From Haliotis asinina (taxonomy: Eukaryota; Mollusca; Gastropoda; Lepetellida; Haliotidae): DNA of 64,000 bases. Under the pieces are notes generated by a model. That model did no database searches and was not told the DNA's origin. It saw only the letters and a program-made list of their open reading frames with translations. Each line of letters opens with the position of its first letter. Position 1 is the first letter of the stretch. The position numbers and the translations under genes were made by a program. The DNA lies in the NCBI RefSeq assembly GCF_037392515.1, contig NC_090285.1, positions 4,033,501 to 4,097,500 of the forward strand, in the 5' to 3' direction. Below, piece by piece: positions 1 to 9,795 of the stretch.

Positions 1-1478
1 CCTAGCACTAGGATAGCCTTACGGTAAGGTTAATGTATAGGACTGACAACTATCATAGCGCAGAGAGAGCTTCGAAAATCTAGGCCCTGGACTATATCAG
101 TTTGTGGAAGATATCCGGGAGTATGGTGTTAGTTTGTAATATTCCTGTATTTCACAGTGCAGGTGTTTGTTATTACTGACTACATATAGTCTGAACTGAT
201 GGAGAGTTTTTTCCGAAGCTAAAAGTGATCGTAGTATGTCTATTGTCAAAGGTCCAAATTACCGTAGTTTTCTAAAACTGCTCGGGAGCTGTGCATTCAC
301 AAAGTGACGTTAACTCAACGTAACATACATTTGGGTTTGCACTCTTTCAGTTATGTACTGATTATGATGATTTGGAGTTAATGAGTCCCATGATGGATTA
401 GAACCCACAATTTCAGAGTGAGATACCTAATCGCCAGCATACAAAGTTTTTTGGTTTGTCGTTTAACGACGGCACTCATCAATAATCCAGCTATATGGCG
501 GCGGTTTAAATATTCGAGTGTGGAGCAGACAATCTAGTGATCAACAGTCAGCGATTCGGTGATGAGGTCCATCGCTCTGAGAGAGTGCCCCCAAAAGGAA
601 AGTACTAACATGTGTAGCTAGAGTGTGTATGAAACGTTTGTTACATTTGGCAATTTTCTGAAGGGAGAAGTGTATTGATACAAGCTCTTCGGTAGCCCTA
701 ACGGACATAGTTCAGCATGAACTTACAAATGTGGTCACTTTGACAAACTAGGGCCAAGGAGGGCGACGGAAGTCGACAGTGAAGATAACAAGCAACTGAC
801 GAACTAGTGGGAAGCGATTTTACGTACGCTTTGTAGCTGAGAGGGTTTGGTCGATGTTTATGTTGTGGACACGGTGGTGTTCAACGCTATGCAATGTGCA
901 CAGTCATATCATCATGTGCATGGTGTATATGCGCTTGAGTGGAGTGAGAGTCGCTCGTGCAATCCAGGAAGCAGCGTGTCACCAGGCCACGTACTATCAA
1001 ATATGGGTCAGTTTAAATAGGGGTGCAGTGCGTCATTAACACACTGAAACAATTCCTGATAGTTTGTACTCGCCACAGACAGAAACTACAACACGGAGGT
1101 CTTTCTGAGGCGATATTGCCTTAATTAGACCAGGGGTAATCTATGACATTATATTATCCCTGGATATACGACACTGTCCATATTTTGGCAGAAAATGTCG
1201 AAAAATGACAGATCTAAATTAAAAACCAATGATATTATTCCACAGTTGTCATGGTTCAAAACGCGGTTTACAATTATTTCCCCTTACAAAGACCATGTGC
1301 ACTTTGTTTCATGAATTGCAGCATCTCCAATGTCCCAAATTTAAGAGGGGGGTCCCACCAGGCCGACATTGGAATTAAATGGACAAACAGATAGGTGTGC
1401 CAGACCGACATACCCGGGTGTCCTTTGACGTCGTTAACGCTAATTATCATTGTTTTGACAGTACGATGGTGGTGGCAG
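1..1478. other. Intergenic stretch without recognisable gene
   Basis: I see no convincing coding exon here. The open frames are short and lack family motifs. One fragment near 487-560 matches the SINE family described at 6827-7098, in reverse orientation (the 'ccagctatatggcggcgg' block and the 'agacaatctagtgatcaaca' block). The rest is unique-looking sequence of mixed composition. Confidence 0.5.
487..560 (-). repeat. SINE fragment (family B, reverse orientation)
   Basis: Contains the blocks 'ccagctatatggcggcgg', 'gagtgtggagcagacaatc' and 'agtgatcaaca'. These are the reverse complement of the 3' half of the full element at 6827-7098. Only about 75 bp is recognisable, so this is a truncated, old copy. 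Confidence 0.55.
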
Positions 1479-1484
1479 CTCACG

Positions 1485-2045
1485 ACGAGATCGCCACTTA
1501 CTGCATATACTTTTCTAGAGTGAATTCAAACTCCTTGTTTAATTACGAGATCACCACTTACTGCATATACTTTTCTAGAGTGAATTCAAACTCCTGGTTT
1601 AGTTACGAGATCACCACTTACTGCATATACTTTTCTAGAGTGAATTCAAACTCCTTGTTTAATTACGAGATCACCACTTACTGCATATACTTTTCTAGAG
1701 TGAATTCAAACTCCTGGTTTAATTACGAGATCACCACTTACTGCATATACTTTTCTAGAGTGAATTCAAACTCCTGGTTTAGTTACGAGATCACCACTTA
1801 CTGCATATACTTTTCTAGAGTGAATTCAAACTCCTGGTTTAATTACGAGATCACCACTTACTGAATATATTTTTCAAGAGCGAATTCTAACTCCCGGTTT
1901 AGTTACGAGATCACCACTTACTGCATATACTTTTCTAGAGTGAATTCTATCTCCTGGTTTAATTACGAGATCACCACTTACTGAATATATTTTTCAAGAA
2001 CGAATTCTAACTCCTGGTTTAATTACGAGATCACCACTTACTGCA
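1485..2045. repeat. 60-bp minisatellite, about 9.3 copies, in-frame
   Basis: An exact 60-bp period is visible from 1485 to about 2045. Each unit includes 'ctgcatatacttttctagag', an EcoRI-type GAATTC and 'acgagatcaccactta'. Because 60 is a multiple of three, a (+) reading frame from an ATG at 1379 stays open to 1864 and encodes 20-residue repeats around the core TTYCIYFSRVNSNS. Units differ at two spots (ttg/tgg giving Leu/Trp, aat/agt giving Asn/Ser), all amino-acid changing, which argues against selection on protein. The last copies (1861, 1981) share a second variant with TGA replacing the Cys codon. Most likely a non-coding minisatellite; a tandem-repeat peptide is a weak alternative. Confidence 0.9.
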
Positions 2046-2222
2046 TTTATCTGTCCAGAATTCTAGCTCACTCGTGAATTCACTTTGCAAAAGGGCCATC
2101 TTAAAATTTGGCATGGTCGTCTTAAGAAGTCCATTTGAAAGGCCCTCCCATTCCTGTTTCAGTTCATCGTAGTTTTGAAAGGGGATTGAAGGGACACTAA
2201 AACCGTCTTTCACCAGTACCAC
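2031..2222 (-). other. Unassigned open frame beside the minisatellite
   Basis: A 63-codon (-) frame has plausible coding composition (for example NYDELKQEWEGL and TTMPNFKMALLQSEF) and runs into the 60-bp minisatellite at its 3' end. Another open frame upstream on the same strand (2210-2401) could be joined to it only by a frameshift. I recognise no family and see no splice signals. It could be an exon remnant or chance. Confidence 0.2.
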
Positions 2223-3080
2223 AGTGGACCAAAGAGGCCCCCAAAGGAGAGGAAATTCGGCTGTAATTTAAACAGCCGGTTCTTGACTCCCAAGGGCAGA
2301 CTACAAGCCAACCGCATCACTCCTACGCATTTCTTGGAGGAGGTTGCAGCATGCTTGCACTCTGACATGTGACATGTGACATGTGAATGAAATAAATGCA
2401 TAAATCTGATGGATAACGTGGAGTGTCTGAATGCATTTAATAAATGTATGAGACGTGCCCCTGATCCTGTATGAAAAGCGCTTCAAATATATGTGTTTGA
2501 TACATATAATATATGAAAATATAGGGTGGAAATAAGCGACTTATCTTGCAGGCGTAAATAAATTTTCCCAAACTATTTTTTGACTATTTTTGAATTTGGC
2601 AAGGGTAAAATGTTGCGCCGAGCCGACTTGCTGGAAGGAGCTACAGTGGGCAGATTGACCCGATTGTCGGTCTGGCGGTACCTCCTCATTTAAGATTGCA
2701 AAACTGGAATGTAAAGTAAATACCACATAAGGTATTTTCGATTAAGTGTTATTAAGCATGAAAATATACACATGCTCATATATACGCGAGTCCGAAATAC
2801 CAGGGCGTTACAATGTCCTCTCGGAATGCGTATTTATTTCTGGCGGAGCGTCACTACATTGTATAAAAGGGGATAGAATACGTTCAAATGAACGAAATTA
2901 TATTAAGATCAGGTGGAAAACAAACTTGTCTTTTTAACACAGTTTCCAGGTGAACTATATCAATTAAACGGCAACAGCAATAGCATGTCATATCCACACT
3001 ACAGATGTATAACATATATGTCTGTTTATCGTGGAAGTACAAAAATAATTATATCATTACAAACAAGCACGTGCATTCAT
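2223..3080. other. Intergenic stretch, nothing recognised except a TATA-like box
   Basis: No gene or repeat is recognised. A consensus-looking TATAAAAGG sits at 2862-2870, but no transcript-like or coding sequence follows it before the microsatellite and SINE downstream. I do not call a promoter. Confidence 0.4.
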
Positions 3081-3084
3081 TTTC

Positions 3085-3225
3085 CAGCACGCACGCACAC
3101 GCATACAAACATACACTAAGGCACCCACCCACAAACACACACAGATTCATACAGTCTGGCACACAAATGCGCGCACGCACGCACGCACGCACGCACACAC
3201 GCACGCACGCACGCACACACACTAA
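3085..3225. repeat. CA / CGCA microsatellite
   Basis: Interrupted runs of 'cgcacgcacgcacgcacgca' and 'cacaca', densest at 3173-3222. Frames read through it on both strands (His/Thr/Ala-rich or Cys/Val/Arg-rich) are simple-repeat artefacts. Confidence 0.9.
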
Positions 3226-3304
3226 ACCCTCATGTGTCCCCTCACTCAGATACCACACGTATAACCATGTCGACACTTACTACTACATGTAGTTAGTGTT
3301 TACT

Positions 3305-3647
3305 GGGGGCGGTGGTGTAGCTTCGAGGTTAAAGTTTGTGCTCGTCACGGGGTTCAATTTCCGCATAGGTGGAGCGTGAGGAGCCCATGTCTGGTTAATG
3401 TGTTTTACAGTCCCTGAACCACATTATGTCCCCTACAGCATTGCTACCCTTGCAGTGGTAGTGCCCTAACTGAAGCAAGACTAAATTTCTTCTGGTTCTG
3501 GTCTCCCGGGGGCTCCTTTTCAGTTTAAATGGATTTGTTTGTTACTTTCAAACTGATATATATTGAGAAACTAAGTCTTATTTCTGGTGTTCCCTGTCGT
3601 GCTGGAATATTGCTAAAAGAGGCGTAAAACCATGCTCACTCACGCAC
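3305..3647 (+). mobile_element. tRNA-derived SINE (family A)
   Basis: The head 'ggggcggtggtgtagcttcg' and 'ggttaaag...gggttcaatttcc' resemble RNA polymerase III A and B boxes of a tRNA-derived SINE. The 3' end 'ggaatattgctaaaagaggc' plus 'gtaaaaccatgctcactcac' is the tail shared by the other copies in this window. The middle is longer than in other copies, so it may hold an insertion. Other copies or fragments lie at 9670-9795, 13929-14085, 16915-17030, 51256-51345, 60950-61052, 63121-63182 and 63925-64000. Confidence 0.7.
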
Positions 3648-4127
3648 TAATCAACAATCGTACATCTACTCGCAGCTACCAGGAATATAATTTCAATCTT
3701 ATTGTTTCGGCCGACTTTTCTGTACAACACACAAATCTATGCCTTGACCTAGCAATACTCCACCGTGATACACACATATCAAGTCTCGGCTGCACAGGCT
3801 GGGCAAGTCGGGAAGGAGTGCTGAATGCCCTCAGCAAGCCGTTAAGACTGTATTAGACTCTACCCCTATTCCTCGTTTTAGCGCGCCGTGGTCGCTGTTT
3901 TCCATGTTAAAGAACATCTTCTCATGCTGCAGAATCGTACCAAAGACGTAACCATCTTGATATGTAGTATGGTTTCCAAAGAGACGCCATTTGCTCACAG
4001 ATAGGCTGTTCAGAATATGAATCAATGCAGCGAACAGCAAGTCGAACTTGGCCGTCGCGGTATAGCAGTCTAGGCCAAGGATTAGTCTCGGCTGAGGAGT
4101 GTATTATACGAGACAGACTGTTTGTTG

Positions 4128-4132
4128 ATTGG
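4128..4132 (-). promoter_or_regulatory. Candidate inverted CCAAT box
   Basis: ATTGG (CCAAT on the minus strand) in 'gttgattggttcgcgg', about 95 bp upstream of the ATG at 4228. The spacing suits a proximal promoter element of the MSANTD4-like gene. No TATA box is visible nearby. Inference from motif and position only. Confidence 0.3.
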
Positions 4133-4227
4133 TTCGCGGCCTTGCAAGGGCTTAGGGCGGTATTACTGCCTGACTGGGTCTAGGCTGCCCGTTCAGCCCA
4201 TGCTGTGTATCCAGGGCGAGGTGAAAT

Positions 4228-5124
4228 ATGGCGGAACATATTCCCAAAACGAGAAAGCCGAACTTCACCGAGTCCGAGACTCTGATGATTGTTGAGCAGG
4301 TGAAGAAGCACAAGGACATTCTGACCAGCAAACTCTCCGACGCTGTGACGAACGAACGTAAGAAGGATATATGGAACCGTATTAGTGAGTACATCAACAA
4401 CAGGACTCGCAATGTGCATCGGACGTCGGGGGACATTCGCCGGAGGTGGAAGAACATGGTTGGCGCTGCAAGAAAGGAGGTAGCCAGAATCAAGAGTATG
4501 CCGTCTGGTTCAGCGTCTATACCAGAACCCTCGGATCTCAGCTTGCAGATTCTGGACATCAACCCTGAATGGCAGGATGTGTCTACTTACAATATGAACG
4601 GGCCAGACCCCTGTCTCTCGTCATTCATGAAGGTTGAGGCTTGTAATGATGATGATGAGGAGGATGATATGTCCTATATCTCCACATCCCCAGGGACCCA
4701 ATCCGACCCCAGCCGTTCTATCGGTGGGAGACCAGGTGATAACGTCATATCGCCACGTCACACAAACTTCTCGTCCTCGACGTCATATACGATGGACAAC
4801 AGCCAATCAAATCCGAAGAAGAGGCGCCTTGAGGAAGCCAGTCATCTGCATCAAGAGATAATCCACCTAGACCGCGAGAACCTCACGCTCGAGAAAGAAA
4901 AACTGAAAATAGAAAAGGAGAAACTTTCAATGGAGAAAGAGCAACTGGCAATAGAGCGACAGAAGTTGGGAATGGAACGAGAGAAATTAGCCATGGAGAA
5001 AGAAAAAATGAACATGGAGAAAGAGAAACTAGCATTAGAAATCAGTTACTGGAAGAGGAAACTGCTGCAAATTTCAAGGAACCCTTTTGACAGTAATGAA
5101 CGTTCGGACAATGGCGTGGATTGA
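4228..5124 (+). CDS. MSANTD4-like Myb/SANT-like DNA-binding protein (298 aa)
   Basis: Intact single-exon ORF, probably a nuclear DNA-binding regulator. Residues about 11-88 form a Myb/SANT-like domain: PNFTESET start, conserved-looking Trp at 49 and 74, and a basic third helix (DIRRRWKNM). A WQDV motif follows at about 115, then an acidic patch (141-147), a Ser/Thr-rich linker, a PKKRR nuclear-localisation-type cluster (196-200) and a coiled coil over about 203-281 made of repeated EKEKL/MEKEKL blocks. The same order (PNF/SNF-type start, trihelix, WQ(D/N)V, acidic stretch, C-terminal ERLQIEKE-like repeats) is what I know of vertebrate MSANTD4, so orthology or close paralogy is likely but unproven. 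Such domains are also found in Harbinger-derived genes; no TIR or transposase is visible here. The start is the first ATG of the frame and leads directly into the domain. The opposite-strand frame over 4152-4562 is a shadow. Confidence 0.75.
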   Translation: MAEHIPKTRKPNFTESETLMIVEQVKKHKDILTSKLSDAVTNERKKDIWNRISEYINNRTRNVHRTSGDIRRRWKNMVGAARKEVARIKSMPSGSASIPEPSDLSLQILDINPEWQDVSTYNMNGPDPCLSSFMKVEACNDDDEEDDMSYISTSPGTQSDPSRSIGGRPGDNVISPRHTNFSSSTSYTMDNSQSNPKKRRLEEASHLHQEIIHLDRENLTLEKEKLKIEKEKLSMEKEQLAIERQKLGMEREKLAMEKEKMNMEKEKLALEISYWKRKLLQISRNPFDSNERSDNGVD

Positions 5125-5239
5125 CATCACAACACGATGTGCTATCTGTTATATACTCACATACCGATTTGGATCAGTATTAGGTGTTGAATATAATGTC
5201 ACTGGTCGAGATGTGGCCGACTCATCATGTGTGTTGGTG

Positions 5240-6010
5240 CAGGCTGAACATCATACTATATACTGAGAGACATGCTACCATGAGTGTATGATATACAGGA
5301 TATATACTGTATATTGACATGGTTCCGTGAGTGTATGATGTACGGATTATATTCAGTATGTTTGCATTGCTCTATGTGTGTCTGATATACAGGGTATACG
5401 CTGTATGTTGGAATGGTTCTTTAAGTGTATGACAAACATGAATATACTGTGTGATGACTTGGTTCCATGCTTGAATGATACTGTTGTCATCGTTCCATGA
5501 GTGTACAATATACAGGATATATACTGCATGTAGACATGGTTCCAAGCGTTTATATTATACAGGATTTACACGGCATGTAGCCATGGTTCCATAAGTGTAT
5601 GGCATACAGGATATATACTGTATGGAGACACGGTTCCAAGAGTGTGTGATATATAGGATATATACTGCACGTAGACATAGTTCCATGAGTGTATGATAAA
5701 CAGGATACATAATGCATGTACACGTGTCTCCATGGATGTATAACATGATATATATTACATGGGGACATTTAGTCGTGAGTGTATGATATACAGAATATAT
5801 ACTGGACAAAATAAGTAAGGGATATTGGTATTTTTATGACTGATATTTTATTAGTATGTGAAGGAATAAATACATCATTCTTCATTATTTCAAAACTTAC
5901 AAATACCCCTAACTATTTTTGTCCGATATATAATGTATGTATACATGTCATTATGTATGTATAACATGATATACAGAATACATACGTTGACAAACATGTT
6001 GCTTCTTTCA
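5240..6010. repeat. Degenerate ~58-60 bp minisatellite downstream of the Myb/SANT gene
   Basis: Recurring blocks 'tacaggatatatactgtat', 'agacatggttcc' and 'gagtgtatgatatacagg' are spaced about 58-60 bp. They are diverged, and the array is interrupted by a small inverted-repeat element at 5804-5934 and resumes after it. It starts about 115 bp after the stop codon of the MSANTD4-like ORF and may be transcribed as 3' UTR. Open frames on the minus strand here are repeat artefacts. Confidence 0.75.
5804..5934. mobile_element. MITE with ~18-bp terminal inverted repeats
   Basis: The left end 'ggacaaaataagtaaggg' is the approximate inverse of the right end 'cccctaactatttttgtcc'. The ~131 bp AT-rich element has no coding capacity. 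Minisatellite sequence flanks it on both sides, so it inserted into the array. It contains AATAAA at 5865-5870, a possible poly(A) signal for the upstream gene. The TIR resembles mariner-type MITEs, but no superfamily is certain. Confidence 0.65.
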
Positions 6011-6826
6011 CTTTATGTAGAAATGTTTATATGATTATATCAGTGTATGAAACTCCTAGAAAACGAAAGGAAGCCCACAGGGCTGATAACTAAAAAGGCT
6101 TGTCGGCTCTGTAAACATGTACCCAGCCTGTATTAAATATAGGAAATTGAAATATGGTGTTAAAAGCAAGTAATTAACGAATTACTTGCAGTGAGGTAAA
6201 CGTAAACTTGTCTAAAAGCAAATGTAATAAAACCATGACTTTGTGGTCACTGTGAATTCATGTAGTGTCACTGCCATCAGAAAAGAACGGCCTTACAGCT
6301 GTATTTATTGGCTTTAGCATTCTCTAGACCACATTTAGTGTTAGATAAACACTAAACCATAAACACTTAAACACTGCCATGTAACTAGCAAGCAGCAGGC
6401 CGCCGGGCAGCCGTTATTTCATACACTGATTATATACTATACATCATATATACTGTATGGACCTACACTTTATGAAGTCGTGTTCGAAGGCTGTGCTAGC
6501 TAGTTGTGTTGTGGTGCCAGTCTCCACTGAAGACCAGCGTCGATCACGACGTCTGTCCTTCCTGTCTCGAGCAGTGCAAAATATCAGAAAGTTATGATAC
6601 TAGAACCCAAAACTAACAAGTCTCACGAGTCCAACAGATCAAGCATATGTATTTTATACAATATTTACATTATTTTTGTTAGTTAACGTGAAATAAAGAT
6701 AGACAGGAAAATTCGAGTTAAACAAGAAATATTTGCTGACAACAAGCACATGTCAATCACACAGGACGCTGACAGAGGTCAAATATCGCGATAGGCATCG
6801 TATCCTCACTTAGGGGTCATAATGAG
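5935..6826. other. Intergenic, no gene recognised; small hairpin
   Basis: Mostly unique AT-rich sequence. A 10-bp perfect inverted repeat with a 4-nt loop (gcaagtaatt / aattacttgc) lies at 6166-6189. Additional AATAAA motifs occur near 6226 and 6690. No coding exon or RNA gene is supported. Confidence 0.4.
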
Positions 6827-7098
6827 GTGACCCGTGAAGGTCCCGGGGTAGAATAGGCCTTCAGCAACCCATGCTTGTCATAAACGGCGACTATGCTTGT
6901 CGTAAGAGGCGACTAACGGGATCGGGTGGTCAGGCTCGCTGACTTGGTTGACGCATGTCATCGGTTCCCAATTGCGCAGATCGATGCTCATGTTGTTGAT
7001 CACTGGATTGTCTGTTCCAGACACGATTATTTACAGACCGCCGCCATATAGCTGTAATATTGCTGAGTGCGGCGTAAAACTAAACTCACTCACTCACC
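6827..7098 (+). mobile_element. SINE-like element, family B, near full length
   Basis: Runs from 'gtgacccgtgaaggtcccgg' through 'taagaggcgactaacgggat' and 'gaccgccgccatatagctg' to the tail 'attgctgagtgcggcgtaaa' and (ACTC)n. Another (+) copy is at 44741-44987. Reverse copies are at 487-560, 10762-11010, 29826-30035 and 56395-56573, and interrupted or partial copies at 8418-8625 and 8885-8930. The 3' tail matches that of family A. Confidence 0.75.
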
Positions 7099-7198
7099 AT
7101 AATGAGATTTGTAGCGTAAATATATATGTAGTGTGGTGTATATATTGAACTGTTTGCGAGGCTCGCATTAGATGGCAGTAGACTCTTTTGTGGGCCTG

Positions 7199-7338
7199 TT
7201 CACGGACCTTCTCACACTTGAGATCAGGGAAGTCACAGTACTGTTCACACTTGAAATCAGGGAAGTCAACGTGACTGTTCACACTTCAGTTCAGGGAAGT
7301 GACGGGACTGTTCACACTTGAGATCAGGGAAGTCACAG
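7199..7338. repeat. ~34-bp tandem repeat, about 4 copies
   Basis: The block 'gttcacacttgagatcaggg' followed by 'aagtcac' recurs four times with spacing 33-35 bp and small differences between copies. No coding meaning. Confidence 0.8.
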
Positions 7339-7713
7339 ACCCTGGGATCACAAGGGTTCGAATCACTGTTTGGACAACTATTTTAAAAATAAAAACCTAG
7401 ACAGTTGCATATACTTTTCTTATGTTGTGATTAAAATAGGTTTTAAATTTGAATGTCGATGAAGCCAATGTGCATATTTCTATTTTTATACATTATTGTC
7501 AAAACAGTGATTCGGCCCCCTGTGCTTGGGATGGTGCTACAGGTTCAGATTGTGTTCAGACAATCATAGTTCATTAAAGGGATTAACAGAGGGTGAAGAA
7601 AAAACCCATAAAAGTAGGTCTTGCCATATTCTAAGGTGCGAAACTGCGTATTAAAACCGTGTCATCAATGTGACGTCTATTACTGTACCGTTCAATGAAC
7701 TTGTATGAGGACA
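7339..7713. other. Intergenic, nothing recognised
   Basis: Unique AT-rich sequence without exon-like or repeat structure that I can support. Confidence 0.35.
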
Positions 7714-7826
7714 GGGTCCACTTGCCGCGACAAAGCAATCTTACCGCTGCAGTGATTGTAACTCCCACTCTCCAACATAGGCTTGAAATAGTTGTCGCGC
7801 TAAGATCGCTTTGTGCAAGTAGGCCC
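7714..7826. mobile_element. Small inverted-repeat MITE
   Basis: The left arm 'gggtccacttgccgcgacaa' plus 'agcaatctta' pairs with the right arm 'taagatcgctttgtgcaagt' plus 'aggccc', giving imperfect TIRs of about 30 bp around a short centre. The ~113 bp size and lack of coding fit a foldback MITE. The centre ('gtaactcccactctccaaca') resembles phrases at 60190-60310, suggesting a related family there. Confidence 0.6.
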
Positions 7827-8417
7827 AGGTCTACAGCAGCTGAATCTTGCCAGAAGACCCTACAGTGAGTCCACAGAAACCACTACATGTTGGAAACTAG
7901 GAGGCCGTAAAGCTGAAACATAACGAACTGAAATTTGATAGCCTGGCATGCAGGAATATGTAAGGACTGCAATTTCTTCAGCTCTGATAATAATTTTCAC
8001 CTAGCAGCAACAGTGATCAAGCATGCGAAGCAAGCATTGACTCTATAGACGAGTGAAAATAACGATCTTCTCTGGCTGTCTTCATGTATGACAGCGGCTA
8101 GCACATCCACCCTTAAATATACGAGAAAGATTTCTTCACTAAAATAGTTATTCTATCTTCCCCAGAAACTTCATGATGACTCTCAGTCTCAATATGCAAG
8201 TAAACCACTGCCCCTTCTGAATCTTAACAGAAACAATGTAGTAAGGTCATATATCCCTGTACCAGTGTAAAACATGAATAATTACCGATAACTAGTCTCA
8301 GTAACCTTGCCATATGTTTATGACGGGTGCGAAAAGAGCAGGATACGCTCACCTTCTTGCGAACACCTGATATCAGCCCTATTTCTTAGTGATTCATAAA
8401 CACATGCTGTATCATCG
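7827..8417. other. Intergenic, nothing recognised
   Basis: Unique-looking sequence; no gene, RNA or repeat supported. Confidence 0.35.
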
Positions 8418-8464
8418 TATCGCATGGTGTCAACAACTGGATTGTGTCGTCCAGCCTTAGGATA

Positions 8465-8584
8465 AGGCTAGCTATTCTCGAAACGTTCGTAGCCCTACGA
8501 CCTTCTTAAGCCCATTCTTAACACACTGGCTACGATCAAAGTTAAGATTTCTTAGGGCTACGAACGTTTCGTGAATAAGGGCCC
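8465..8584. mobile_element. MITE with ~30-bp TIRs inserted in a SINE fragment
   Basis: The left arm 'ctattctcgaaacgttcgta' plus 'gccctacga' is the near inverse of the right arm 'cttagggctacgaacgtttc' plus 'gtgaataagg'. The ~120 bp element lies between two halves of a diverged family B SINE: 'caactggattgtgtcgtccag' side on the left, 'gaatagctgtgatactgtta' side on the right. No coding capacity. Confidence 0.65.
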
Positions 8585-8629
8585 AGTTCTATACAAGTAA
8601 CATCGAATAGCTGTGATACTGTTAAAACA

Positions 8630-9665
8630 CATACGTATGATACAGTCAGAATTGTACGCTTCACTCTGTCTTCTAGCAGGGATTTCTTTGTATGTGGTAA
8701 GGGTTTGGCCACTTCAGTTTACAATTAATTACATTGCCACGTATCAATATTAGGACATGAGGCTGAAGTGTCACGATATGTAGGGCTGAAGTGTTGAAAG
8801 CTTGAAACACAAAGTGCTGAAGTGTAAACAGCTAACGATGTTCATACTTTTAGTGGGTATTCAGCATGAGGATTGGTCCCCCGCTATCTGTCGTAAGACT
8901 GAAGGATCGGGTGGACAGAATCAATGACACTGGAACGTTGTTCACAGTATCAATCATTAGTGTATCACGTGATTACATATCTATAGCATGGTTGCCGACT
9001 TGGTTGCTGAGATGTTGCTGATTTCAATACTGAAATGTTGCCAACTAAAACGTTGAGACTTTTCTAACTTTACTCATGTGATGTTGCTAAGGATATCGCT
9101 AATATGTTGCAGATTGAAGAGTCGATATATGCTACTAACTGTAGAGTTGAGACCTGCTGACTATAATGCAGATGTGTTCCTATCTATAATACTGATGTGA
9201 ACATGCAAAGGATATTGCTAAGTTGCTGATTGCTTACAGTCCCCATATTTTGCTAACTATGGAGTTGAGATGTGCTGAATATAGCGTTGATAAAATGTAA
9301 TAACATAACACTAAAATCAATATAGCTGTAAATCCAACCACTATGCTGGATGCGCGTGGTAAGTGATTCACATTATAAGATTAATGTTCACTTTCCACTT
9401 ATAAAACGGCCATCACCGATGATTGTAGGGCGCTTCATTTCCTTTGATGGGCGGTATCGTTCTTTGCATGTTGTTGCGCACTTTCAGTTTACACACTAAA
9501 ATGTTTTTTCCGGAAAACAATGAAAGACTGGTGTTGCGTTGTGTCTTGTGAAGAGTACATTTCATCCCATCATGACAACATCTATGGTGCTTTTGTCACA
9601 CACTGTTCCTCATAATTCTATCATGAAACGTAAAGAGAATACTATCTTGATCTGTCAGAGTGAGT
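8630..9665. repeat. Degenerate low-order repeats, no gene
   Basis: 8760-8830 holds repeats of 'gctgaagtgt'. A family B SINE scrap lies at about 8885-8930. From 8985 to 9300 loosely repeated phrases built on 'gttgctgagatgttgctga', 'ttgctaactatggagttgag' and similar suggest a decayed tandem array. The remainder is unique. No coding exon recognised. Confidence 0.4.
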
Positions 9666-9669
9666 CTGT

Positions 9670-9795
9670 ATATATCCCGCTTCAGCCGCAATACCACATC
9701 AGGGGACACCAGAAATGGGTTCCTCGCAGTGTGTAATCGAACCTCGGATTTTAAGGTGACGAGCAAACGGTTTAACCACAAGGAGACCCAGCCCT
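9670..9795 (-). mobile_element. SINE family A fragment, reverse orientation
   Basis: 'caggggacaccagaaatggg', 'gtaatcgaacctcggatttt' and 'gacgagcaaacggtttaacc' are the reverse complement of the tRNA-like head and its downstream part. The open frames across this stretch are SINE-derived. Confidence 0.6.

Noticed and set aside
1485..2045. CRISPR array
   Set aside because: Units are contiguous with no variable spacers and the sequence is animal DNA. The same holds for the 28-, 29- and 40-bp arrays.
2862..2870. TATAAAAGG promoter
   Set aside because: No coding or exon-like sequence follows; a single motif in AT-rich DNA is not enough.
3005..3292. His/Thr/Arg-rich frames on both strands
   Set aside because: They are translations of the CA/CGCA microsatellite.
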